Of a DNA stretch of 6,169 nucleotides, positions 1 to 5,526 are shown one piece after another. A program made the position numbers and the translations under genes. Positions within the stretch are counted from its first letter, which is position 1. Each line of letters opens with the position of its first letter. The notes under the pieces are model-generated. The model ran no database searches, was not told where the DNA came from, and saw only the letters and a program-made list of their open reading frames with translations. This DNA comes from JAHQVK01 sp039819565 (lineage in GTDB: Bacteria > Myxococcota > Kuafuiibacteriia > Kuafuiibacteriales > Kuafuiibacteriaceae), in contig JBCBRU010000544.1 in the NCBI GenBank assembly GCA_039819565.1, forward strand, positions 1-6,169, read 5' to 3'.

Positions 1-457
1 CCTGGGCCTCGTGCGCCTCGCTGGCCAGCTGAAGGTACCAAGCGATTCCGTAGGGACGCTCGAAGCCGGGGCGGGGACCGTAGTAGGCCAGCTCCACAGC
101 CATGTTCTCCGGGGTCAGGCTCCGCTCCAGCGCCGTCCGCACCGCGCTGGCCTCCGTCTCGAGCCCGGTGCGGAGCCACCGCAGAAGCATCCAATGGCCG
201 TGGACGGCCGAGTGCCAGTCGAAGCATCCGTAGAACGCGGGCGTCATCTCCATGGGGAGGGCAAGATCTTCGGCGGAGCGCAGCACATGACCGATCTTGT
301 TGGGATAAGGTCGGTGCACGCAGTCCAGCGCCAGCTTCACGAAGCGTCCCGCCGTTTCGGCCCGCTCGGCGGCCTCTCGGGCGGACGAGCTCGTCTGCGT
401 CTGCTCGGATGGACGGCAGCCCAAAACGAGGAGGAAGAGACACACCGCGCGCTTCAC
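1..457 (-). CDS. DUF2891-family lipoprotein, N-terminal part (cut by window edge)
   Basis: This gene is read on the minus strand from a GTG at 457-455 and stays open for 152 codons to the window edge, so the C-terminus is missing. The N-terminus has a short basic start (MKRAV), a hydrophobic stretch and a lipobox LVLGC with Cys at residue 14, which predicts an outer-membrane or periplasmic lipoprotein. The mature part carries motifs I recognise from the DUF2891 family: YPNKIGHVL at residues 51-59, FYGCFDWHSAVHGHW at 75-89 and FERPYGIAW at 132-140. The family is usually roughly 350 residues, so about half is visible. Its biochemical function is not established. The invariant Cys/Asp/His/Trp cluster looks like an active or ligand site, but that is inference. 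The gene lies 62 nt downstream of the lipoprotein gene ending at 520, same strand, so cotranscription is likely. GTG was chosen because the signal peptide begins exactly there; no in-frame ATG fits better. Family assignment is confident, function unknown. Confidence 0.85.
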   Translation of the reverse strand, partial: MKRAVCLFLLVLGCRPSEQTQTSSSAREAAERAETAGRFVKLALDCVHRPYPNKIGHVLRSAEDLALPMEMTPAFYGCFDWHSAVHGHWMLLRWLRTGLETEASAVRTALERSLTPENMAVELAYYGPRPGFERPYGIAWYLQLASEAHEAQ

Positions 458-460
458 GCC

Positions 461-475
461 TCGACCATGAGGGGT
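461..475 (-). other. possible 4-codon leader ORF (MVEA) overlapping the GTG start of the DUF2891 gene
   Basis: On the minus strand an ATG at 467-465 is followed by GTC GAG GCG and a TGA at 455-453. That stop overlaps the downstream GTG in the arrangement GTGA. A Shine-Dalgarno-like GGAG at 479-476 sits 8 nt before this ATG, a better distance than to the GTG, which is 18 nt away. Translation of the mini-ORF with re-initiation at GTG is therefore possible. It may equally be chance. The span given covers the start region of the mini-ORF and its upstream bases. Confidence 0.25.
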
Positions 476-476
476 C

Positions 477-513
477 TCCAGTTGGGACTCAAGGGGCGCG
501 AGGCCGAACTGGA
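477..513 (-). repeat. inverted repeat in the 62-nt gap between the two lipoprotein genes
   Basis: TCCAGTT at 477-483 pairs with AACTGGA at 507-513. After one C·C mismatch, two more G-C pairs extend the stem inward at 485-486 and 504-505. In the minus-strand transcript the 3' arm includes three bases of the GGAG Shine-Dalgarno-like sequence of the next gene. There is no U-tract, so it does not look like an intrinsic terminator. It could act as an RNA structure that tunes translation of the downstream gene, but a 7-bp stem with a long loop is modest evidence. Confidence 0.35.
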
Positions 514-519
514 CGAGGG

Positions 520-1965
520 CTACGGACACCCTGGGGAGGTGCTCCCCGGGGTTGCGACGGAGTCACAGTCGACGCGGGAGCGCTCGTCGCCCCAGACCGC
601 CTGGCCCGAGGGAGCCTCGACGGACACGTTGCGAAGCTCAGCGCTCGATGGGGTCGTGGTCGCGGTCGTGCTGGTGAGCACGGTGAGGGCCGCGGGCGGA
701 GCCGGGTCGAAACCTTCGCCGGTCCCGCCCCCCCCTCGAAGGTCGACATGTTCGAAGACGGCGGTACCACCGCTGGACACCAGGATCCCTGGCCACCTGG
801 CGCCGTCCGCGCCCCGCAACTCAACCTTCGCTTCGCTCGTCCCCGCGAACTCGAACCGCCCGAGGGCGAACTCCAGCCCAAAGGCCGGCTCCACCTCGAG
901 CACCGCGCCCGACTCGACGCGGAGATCGGCAAAGAGACGGATGCGAGCGCTCCCGTCCTCACCCACAAAACGATACGGCACGCTCGAGCGAGGCAGCGTC
1001 ATGGGGCGAGCCAAGAAGTCTCCCCGAGCTCGATACGGCGCCGTTCCCAAATGGGTATCGACGGCGCTCGCGAGCTGCGGGAGGCGCGTCAGCGGCAGCT
1101 CCACCGGCGCCTCGAGATCCGCCCCGAAGGTGTTCTCGCCGTAGTCCACCATCTCGGATTCCCGAGCTAGCCGCATCCCCACTCCCCGGCTCTCCAATAT
1201 GGCCACGCGCCGCATCTGAAGCGTGCTTGCTCTCTCGACGCTGATCACGACCCCCCGAGAGCCGGCATGCCTGAGCTCGACGTCCCGGAGCTGGGCCACC
1301 ACCGCGTCTGAGAGACGCAACCCCCTCCACGTCCCCGGTCTCTCCTCCATCCCTCGCACCAGCACCGGACCTCTCGCCCGGTCCCCTACGAGCTGAACGG
1401 AGGCGCGGGTAGACGTGAGGGTGGTACCGGCCCCCATCACGATCTCGACCGCTGGTCCCACTTCGAAGGTGGCCCCGGCAGGGATCAAGAATCCGTCGGG
1501 AAAGGCGTAATCCGGACACCCCGAGGGCGCGCGATCCGTGAGCGCGAGAGATCCCCCGGGCATCAGCGGCTCGGGAACGACGGGCGAGCCGCAGCCCACG
1601 TCGATGCTCGCGCGCGTCGAGTCGCTGAGGCTTCCCGCCGCCACCGTCAGCTCCACCACGAAAGTGCCGAGCCCCATAGGTGTCAACCGTGCCTGCTGGC
1701 CACCTTCCGTCTCGAACGCGTGCGATCCGTCCGGCGCCTCCAAGAGCCGCCAGGAGAACGAGACCCCGGCCGGCGACGACGCGGAGCCATCGAGCACCAG
1801 CGGCATCCCAAAGGCGCCCTCGGAAGGGGCGGAGATCCGCGCGATGGCCGAGGTCGGCGCCCCCCCATCGCCCCGCGAAGAAGGCGAGGACGGGGACCCG
1901 GAGGACCCGGAGTCCGGACACGCCGCGACTGAGGCCCCGAGCGCCATGAAGAGGAACCGACGCAT
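520..1965 (-). CDS. surface lipoprotein with PKD-like domain and beta-helix-like repeats
   Basis: The predicted protein has 481 residues, starting at the ATG at 1965-1963. The frame is open further upstream to 2109, but the later start begins a clean signal peptide (MRRFLFMALGASVAAC, lipobox VAAC with Cys16) and has an AGAGG ribosome site 7 nt before it. Residues 17-40 form a Ser/Gly/Pro-rich linker typical of exported lipoproteins. Residues about 42-124 resemble a PKD/Ig-like domain: 'LVLDGSAS', 'FSWRLLEAPDGS' and 'GTFVVELTVAAGSLSDS' match the usual strand pattern. The remainder resembles parallel beta-helix surface proteins in two related units, about 155-280 and 340-460. Each has an 'AGA/SGA-x-x-EV' strand followed by a W-x-G motif (TWRGLRL 212-218, RWPGILV 390-396). 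Cysteines C125/C150 and C467/C480 could form two disulfides. No catalytic motif is visible, so a structural or binding role at the cell surface is inferred. It is probably the first gene of an operon with the DUF2891 lipoprotein. Assignment to a named family is uncertain. Confidence 0.8.
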   Translation of the reverse strand: MRRFLFMALGASVAACPDSGSSGSPSSPSSRGDGGAPTSAIARISAPSEGAFGMPLVLDGSASSPAGVSFSWRLLEAPDGSHAFETEGGQQARLTPMGLGTFVVELTVAAGSLSDSTRASIDVGCGSPVVPEPLMPGGSLALTDRAPSGCPDYAFPDGFLIPAGATFEVGPAVEIVMGAGTTLTSTRASVQLVGDRARGPVLVRGMEERPGTWRGLRLSDAVVAQLRDVELRHAGSRGVVISVERASTLQMRRVAILESRGVGMRLARESEMVDYGENTFGADLEAPVELPLTRLPQLASAVDTHLGTAPYRARGDFLARPMTLPRSSVPYRFVGEDGSARIRLFADLRVESGAVLEVEPAFGLEFALGRFEFAGTSEAKVELRGADGARWPGILVSSGGTAVFEHVDLRGGGGTGEGFDPAPPAALTVLTSTTATTTPSSAELRNVSVEAPSGQAVWGDERSRVDCDSVATPGSTSPGCP

Positions 1966-1972
1966 GCTCCCA

Positions 1973-1977
1973 CCTCT
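1973..1977 (-). promoter_or_regulatory. ribosome binding site deciding the start at 1965
   Basis: On the minus strand AGAGG lies 7 nt upstream of the ATG at 1965-1963. This supports that start over the longer reading frame beginning at 2109, whose first 48 residues are Arg-rich and would bury the signal peptide. Confidence 0.7.
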
Positions 1978-2019
1978 CGGCCCTCCCCTCCGCCCCTGGA
2001 CCACGGAGCGGATGTATTC

Positions 2020-2028
2020 TTTCGAAAC
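2020..2028. promoter_or_regulatory. TTTCGAAAC site, copy 1 (possible operator)
   Basis: The sequence TTTCGAAAC contains the 8-bp perfect palindrome TTTCGAAA. An identical 9-mer occurs 66 bp further right in the same spacer. AT-rich palindromes like this stand out in such GC-rich DNA and often mark transcription-factor sites, although no known regulator can be named from the sequence. Confidence 0.35.
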
Positions 2029-2053
2029 AGGCGGCGCCGCGCAGGCCCGGCGC

Positions 2054-2068
2054 GTCTCGCGGCGAGAC
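2054..2068. repeat. 15-bp perfect inverted repeat GTCTCGC-g-GCGAGAC
   Basis: Two exact 7-bp arms are separated by a single base, centred at 2061. It lies between the two TTTCGAAAC copies, about 37 bp from the left site centre and 28 bp from the right. The 1-nt spacer excludes a stable RNA hairpin without opening pairs, so a dimeric DNA-binding protein site is the more natural reading. Chance is possible given the high GC. Confidence 0.4.
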
Positions 2069-2084
2069 ACTCCCGTACGCGGCC

Positions 2085-2094
2085 GTTTCGAAAC
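2085..2094. promoter_or_regulatory. GTTTCGAAAC site, copy 2 (possible operator)
   Basis: This is a perfect 10-bp palindrome containing the second copy of TTTCGAAAC (2086-2094). It sits about 40 bp before the GTG start of the fibro-slime gene, a position where a bound protein could block or assist its promoter. See copy 1 at 2020-2028. Confidence 0.38.
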
Positions 2095-2117
2095 CCACGT
2101 CTTCGACAACAGAAGTG

Positions 2118-2124
2118 AAGGGGG
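2118..2124 (+). promoter_or_regulatory. ribosome binding site for the fibro-slime gene
   Basis: AAGGGGG ends 9 nt before the GTG at 2134 and 18 nt before the alternative in-frame ATG at 2143. The spacing favours GTG 2134 as the start codon. The two choices differ by only three residues and both keep the signal sequence. Confidence 0.6.
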
Positions 2125-2133
2125 ACGCCGATT

Positions 2134-5100
2134 GTGCGCGTGATGGCGGTGTCCTCTCGTCCTTTCCCAACCGGATGGTCGGTGGCGCTCTGGGCTCTCG
2201 TGGCCGGAGCGTGCGGCGGCGACCTATCTTCGACGACCGAGGCCCCCCAGGTCGAGACTCGGCGTGGGCAGCGGAGTGTGGGCGTGACCTGCGACGAGGG
2301 ATATAGCGGAGACGTCCACACCACCGTGCCCGCAACATGCGTGCGCCTCCTCTCCTCGGACCTCCCCTGGACCTCCGCCCTCAACGTGAACGGGACCCTG
2401 GTGACCCTAGGCAACTGGTCCAGCGCGAGCCCGGGCCACTTCAGCAGTTTCACCTACACACCGTCCGAGGACCTCTACGTCAGCGGCCTCGTCGACGGGG
2501 TTGCGGTCGTGGACGATGGAGACGGCACCTGGAGCCATCCCGACGGCCCGTCGGGCACGGGACTGAGCAGCGTGGTGCTGTGCAACTGCAGCACCGGCGG
2601 GGTCGTGTCCTCTTGCGGAAACGGTGTCATCGACGCCGGCGAAGCCTGCGACGACGGCAACACCCGGGCTGGCGATGGCTGCGCGGGGCACTGCGGAGAC
2701 GTCGAGCGCGGATGGATCTGCGTGGGTACGTCCTGCGGGGCCGAGCGCTGCGGCGACGGCATCGTCGCGGGCTTCGAAGAGTGTGAGGACGGAAACGCGT
2801 CGAGCGGCGACGGCTGTAGCGACCGCTGCCGCCTCGAGGAAGGCTACCACTGTCCGAGCATCGGCTTTGCCTGCACCCTCACCACCTGCGGAGACGGGAG
2901 AGTACAAGGGCTCGAGGACTGTGACGATGGCAATACCTACACCGGAGACGGATGCACTCCTCTTTGCGAACATGAGCCTTTCTGCCGCAATGGGTCCTGC
3001 ACGCCTACCTGCGGCGACGGCATCTTGCTTCCGAGTGAGCAGTGCGACGACGCCAACGCGCGCTCCGGAGATGGTTGCTCGGCCAGCTGTGAGATCGAGA
3101 CGGGCTTCACCTGCGCGACCACCCGCATCGACGCCCTGGGCGAACTGAAACTTCCGATCGTGTACCGAGACTTCCGGGGGAACGACCTCAGCGGTGGCCA
3201 CCCCGACTTTCAGCGGGGAAGCACGGGGGTCAAACGGGGGTTGGTGCAGTCCGAACTCGGCGCGGACGGCTATCCTCTCAAGTCGTCAGCGACGAACGGC
3301 AAGATCACGGACGAGGCCTCGTTCTACGCCTGGTATCACGACTCACCCTACAACCAGACGGTGGTGGACCGACTCAACCTCCGCAGGACGGGAGAGGGCA
3401 CCTTCGAGCTCGACGACGGTCGCTTCTTTCCCCTCAACGCGTCGGGCTGGGTGGCGCTCGGCGAGGAGCCCCTCCGTCGCGGCCACTACGGACAAGAGAA
3501 CTTTCACTTCACGTCGGCGGTGCGACACTACTTCCGATACGAGGGCACCGAGGTCCTCCGTTTCCGGGGCGACGACGACGTCTGGGTGTACATCAACGGA
3601 AAGCTGGCTGTCGACATCGGCGGGGTGCACGGACCCGCCAAGGGGTCCATCACTCTCGATCCCGCCACCGCGGCCGGTCTCGGCATGACGGTCGGAGAGT
3701 TCTACGAGGTCGCCGTCTTCCAAGCGGAGCGTCAGACCTCTGGGTCGAACTTTCGCCTGACCCTGGTCGACTTCAGCCGAGACCAGAGCGTCTGCCAGAC
3801 GGTGTGCGGCGACGGCTGGCTGACTCCGTCCGAGGTGTGCGACGACGGCATCAACGACGGGAGCTACGGCCGCTGCAATGCGGACTGCTCCGCCTGGGGT
3901 CCGCGCTGCGGGGACGGAACCCTCGACGCCGGCAACGAAGACTGCGACGATGGCAACGCCATCAACGGCGACGGCTGCTCCGTCATCTGCGAAGTCGAAG
4001 CGTGCGGGAATGGGCTCCTCGACACCGGAGAAGCTTGCGACGACGGCAACCTCCAAAGCGCCGACGGCTGCTCCTCGACCTGTGCTCTCGAGGACGGTTG
4101 GACCTGCGTGGGCACCCTTTGCGGGGCGGCTCAGTGCGGCGACGACATCGTCGCTGGCTTCGAGGAGTGCGAAGACGGAAACCTAGTGAGCGGCGACGGC
4201 TGCTCCAGCTTCTGCCGGCTCGAGGACGGTCATGACTGCCCTTCCATCGGCGCGGCGTGCATCCCGGTCACGTGCGGCAATGGAGTGCGGGAGGGCGTCG
4301 AAGACTGCGACGACGGAAACACCTACACCGGGGACGGGTGCACGCCCGCCTGCACGCACGAGCCCTTCTGCCGCAACGGATCCTGCAGCCCCACCTGCGG
4401 AGACGGCATCCTGCTTCCGAGCGAAGCCTGCGACGACGGCAACACGCGTTCGGGCGATGGATGCTCCCCGACCTGCACTTTGGAGCCCGGCTTCAGCTGC
4501 ACTACCTCTCGTCTGGATGCCCTCGACGCCCTCACCTTGCCCATCGTCTATCGAGACTTCCGCGGCCGGGACCTGGCCGGAGGCCACCCCGACTTTCAGG
4601 TGGGCGGCACCGGGCTCGAGCTGGGCCTCGTCCAGAACATGTTGGGCGCGGACGGCTATCCCCTGAGGTCTGCGGATACGGCTCGCGGAAAGATCACCGA
4701 CGACGCGTCCTTTTACGCCTGGTACCACGACTCCCCTCTCGGGCTGGCCATTGCCGACACCATGACCCTCACCCGGGTGGACGACGCGACCTTCGAGCTC
4801 GACGACAGCACCTTCTTCCCTCTCAACGATTCGGGGTGGGTCGCCCTGGGCCAGGAGTCTCACCGCTCGGGAAGCGGAGGCCTTCAGAACTTCCACTTTA
4901 CCTCCGCGGTGCGCCACTTCTTCCGCTACGAGGGGACCGAAGAGCTCAAGTTCCGCGGGGACGACGACGTGTGGGTCTTCATCAACGGTCGGCTCGCGGT
5001 GGACATCGGCGGCGTGCATGGCGCCTTGCCGGGCGAGATCCGGCTCGACGAGGCGACGGCGGCGAGCCTGGGGATGAGCCCCGGAGGGCTCTATGAGGTC

Positions 5101-5517
5101 GCGGTCTTTCAAGCCGAGCGGCAGACCGTAGCCTCGAACTTCCGGCTTACCCTCAAGAGCTTCAGCCGAGACATCACCACCTGCCAGACCCAGTGCGGGG
5201 ATGGCTTCCGCACCCCCGACGAGGCTTGTGACGACGGCAACAGCCAGAGCGGAGACGGGTGCTCGAGCATGTGCATCGTCGAAGGTTGGGACGAGCGCTG
5301 TCCCTTTGAGGACCTGAGCCTCTGTGAGGAAGGGCCGTGCCAATCCGACTCTGCCTCGGGCGAATGCGGCGAAGTCATGGAGGGCTACTGCGGCGCGAAC
5401 ATCTCCGAGTTCGCGTGCCAGCTGCGAGCTTGCTATGCGGGGACGGGGCTGGAGGCGTGCCGGCAGGCCCTCGTCGCTTACTGCAACGCGAACCCCGACG
5501 ACGCCAACTGCCCCTGA
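2134..5517 (+). CDS. exported fibro-slime/DUF4215 Cys-rich repeat protein, likely lipoprotein adhesin
   Basis: The protein has 1127 residues with a signal sequence ending in LVAGAC (Cys27), a plausible lipobox, though Ala at -3 is not the strongest form. Residues 53-152 are an unrecognised domain with C53, C69, C150 and C152. Then come eleven DUF4215-type 'CGDG..x..E.CDDGN..GDGC' repeats, with first Cys at 161, 206, 252, 293, 558, 592, 624, 668, 714, 755 and 1021. Two fibro-slime (TIGR02148-like, PA14-like) domains lie at about 340-549 and 802-1012. Each has LPIVYRDFRG, GHPDFQ, FFPLN, NFHFTSAVRH, RGDDDVWV (Asp at 480-482 and 943-945) and DIGGVHG. A Cys-rich tail spans 1057-1127. No MYXO-CTERM tail is present, so anchoring would be by the N-terminal lipid. 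These domains occur in myxobacterial surface and Dictyostelium-like slime proteins. The Asp triplets suggest PA14-like Ca2+-dependent glycan binding (inference). The role is probably adhesion or matrix assembly. It is divergent from the lipoprotein operon and convergent with the SPFH gene. Confidence 0.93.
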   Translation: MRVMAVSSRPFPTGWSVALWALVAGACGGDLSSTTEAPQVETRRGQRSVGVTCDEGYSGDVHTTVPATCVRLLSSDLPWTSALNVNGTLVTLGNWSSASPGHFSSFTYTPSEDLYVSGLVDGVAVVDDGDGTWSHPDGPSGTGLSSVVLCNCSTGGVVSSCGNGVIDAGEACDDGNTRAGDGCAGHCGDVERGWICVGTSCGAERCGDGIVAGFEECEDGNASSGDGCSDRCRLEEGYHCPSIGFACTLTTCGDGRVQGLEDCDDGNTYTGDGCTPLCEHEPFCRNGSCTPTCGDGILLPSEQCDDANARSGDGCSASCEIETGFTCATTRIDALGELKLPIVYRDFRGNDLSGGHPDFQRGSTGVKRGLVQSELGADGYPLKSSATNGKITDEASFYAWYHDSPYNQTVVDRLNLRRTGEGTFELDDGRFFPLNASGWVALGEEPLRRGHYGQENFHFTSAVRHYFRYEGTEVLRFRGDDDVWVYINGKLAVDIGGVHGPAKGSITLDPATAAGLGMTVGEFYEVAVFQAERQTSGSNFRLTLVDFSRDQSVCQTVCGDGWLTPSEVCDDGINDGSYGRCNADCSAWGPRCGDGTLDAGNEDCDDGNAINGDGCSVICEVEACGNGLLDTGEACDDGNLQSADGCSSTCALEDGWTCVGTLCGAAQCGDDIVAGFEECEDGNLVSGDGCSSFCRLEDGHDCPSIGAACIPVTCGNGVREGVEDCDDGNTYTGDGCTPACTHEPFCRNGSCSPTCGDGILLPSEACDDGNTRSGDGCSPTCTLEPGFSCTTSRLDALDALTLPIVYRDFRGRDLAGGHPDFQVGGTGLELGLVQNMLGADGYPLRSADTARGKITDDASFYAWYHDSPLGLAIADTMTLTRVDDATFELDDSTFFPLNDSGWVALGQESHRSGSGGLQNFHFTSAVRHFFRYEGTEELKFRGDDDVWVFINGRLAVDIGGVHGALPGEIRLDEATAASLGMSPGGLYEVAVFQAERQTVASNFRLTLKSFSRDITTCQTQCGDGFRTPDEACDDGNSQSGDGCSSMCIVEGWDERCPFEDLSLCEEGPCQSDSASGECGEVMEGYCGANISEFACQLRACYAGTGLEACRQALVAYCNANPDDANCP
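2614..3909 (+). repeat. internal duplication unit 1 (four Cys-rich repeats, fibro-slime domain, one Cys-rich repeat)
   Basis: Residues 161-592 align to residues 624-1056 with a constant offset. Equivalent positions 161/624, 206/668, 252/714, 293/755, 340/802, 480/943 and 558/1021 differ by 462-463 residues. The order is identical, and long stretches match, such as EDCDDGNTYTGDGC, EPFCRNGSC and TCGDGILLPSE. Unit 1 carries more degenerate Cys-rich repeats: CDDANARSGDGC in the fourth, and CDDGINDGSYGRC without the GDGC signature in the fifth. Confidence 0.9.
3910..4002 (+). other. linker carrying an extra Cys-rich repeat between the two duplicated units
   Basis: Residues about 592-623 form one further DUF4215-type repeat (RCGDGTLDAGNEDCDDGN..GDGCSVIC). 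It has no partner in the duplication, so it belongs to the junction. It also has one extra residue, Asn, before the E-D-C motif. It keeps the Cys spacing that would join the two fibro-slime halves as one continuous disulfide-rich rod. Confidence 0.7.
4003..5301 (+). repeat. internal duplication unit 2
   Basis: Residues 624-1056 are the second copy of the block described at 2614-3909. By eye the proteins are clearly more than half identical, and the GDDDVWV segments are nearly identical, while codon third positions differ often (for example ggcatcttgcttccgagtga against ggcatcctgcttccgagcga). This points to an old, selected duplication rather than a recent one. One Asp replaces Gly in its second repeat (QCGDDIVAGFEEC), and SADGC replaces GDGC in its first. 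Confidence 0.9.
5365..5511 (+). repeat. C-terminal Cys micro-repeat, two copies of C-x7-C-x8-C, 31-residue period
   Basis: Residues 1078-1095 (CGEVMEGYCGANISEFAC) and 1109-1126 (CRQALVAYCNANPDDANC) share the exact spacing C-x7-C-x8-C and the core YC-x-AN. They end one residue before the stop. The tail 1057-1127 holds nine cysteines in total and does not follow the DUF4215 pattern. I do not recognise it as a named domain. Confidence 0.7.
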
Positions 5518-5526
5518 GACTCACGC

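Larger units (their letters stand above)
1966..2133. promoter_or_regulatory. divergent intergenic regulatory region between the two exported-protein genes
   Basis: These 168 bp separate the starts of the beta-helix lipoprotein gene (leftward) and the fibro-slime gene (rightward), so both promoters should be here. The only AT-richer patch is around 2012-2027. On the minus strand it reads AATACAT just downstream of TTTCGAAA, a weak -10-like candidate for the leftward gene. No convincing -35/-10 pair was found for either direction. The region also holds two TTTCGAAAC copies and a 15-bp inverted repeat, annotated separately. Confidence 0.6.

Noticed and set aside
11..1144. 377-codon plus-strand frame across the two lipoprotein genes
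   Set aside because: It runs antisense to two genes with signal peptides and family motifs, its protein is Arg/Ser/Pro-rich low-complexity, and it crosses the gene boundary. It is a high-GC shadow frame.
1966..2109. 48-residue N-terminal extension of the beta-helix lipoprotein
   Set aside because: The extension is Arg-rich and would bury the signal peptide. The ATG at 1965 has a ribosome site and begins the signal sequence directly.
959..2338. 459-codon minus-strand frame spanning the intergenic spacer
   Set aside because: Its protein is Arg/Gly-rich without domain pattern, overlaps the real lipoprotein gene in another frame, and covers both the divergent spacer and the start of the fibro-slime gene.
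2614..5301. Tandem DNA repeat or mobile element explanation for the duplicated block
   Set aside because: The reading frame is continuous, the repeats are protein domains with diverged codons, and no terminal inverted repeats or transposase are present.
4183..5343. 386-codon minus-strand frame inside the fibro-slime gene
   Set aside because: It is antisense to clearly conserved fibro-slime and Cys-rich repeats. Its Ala/Val-rich composition mirrors the codon bias of the opposite strand.
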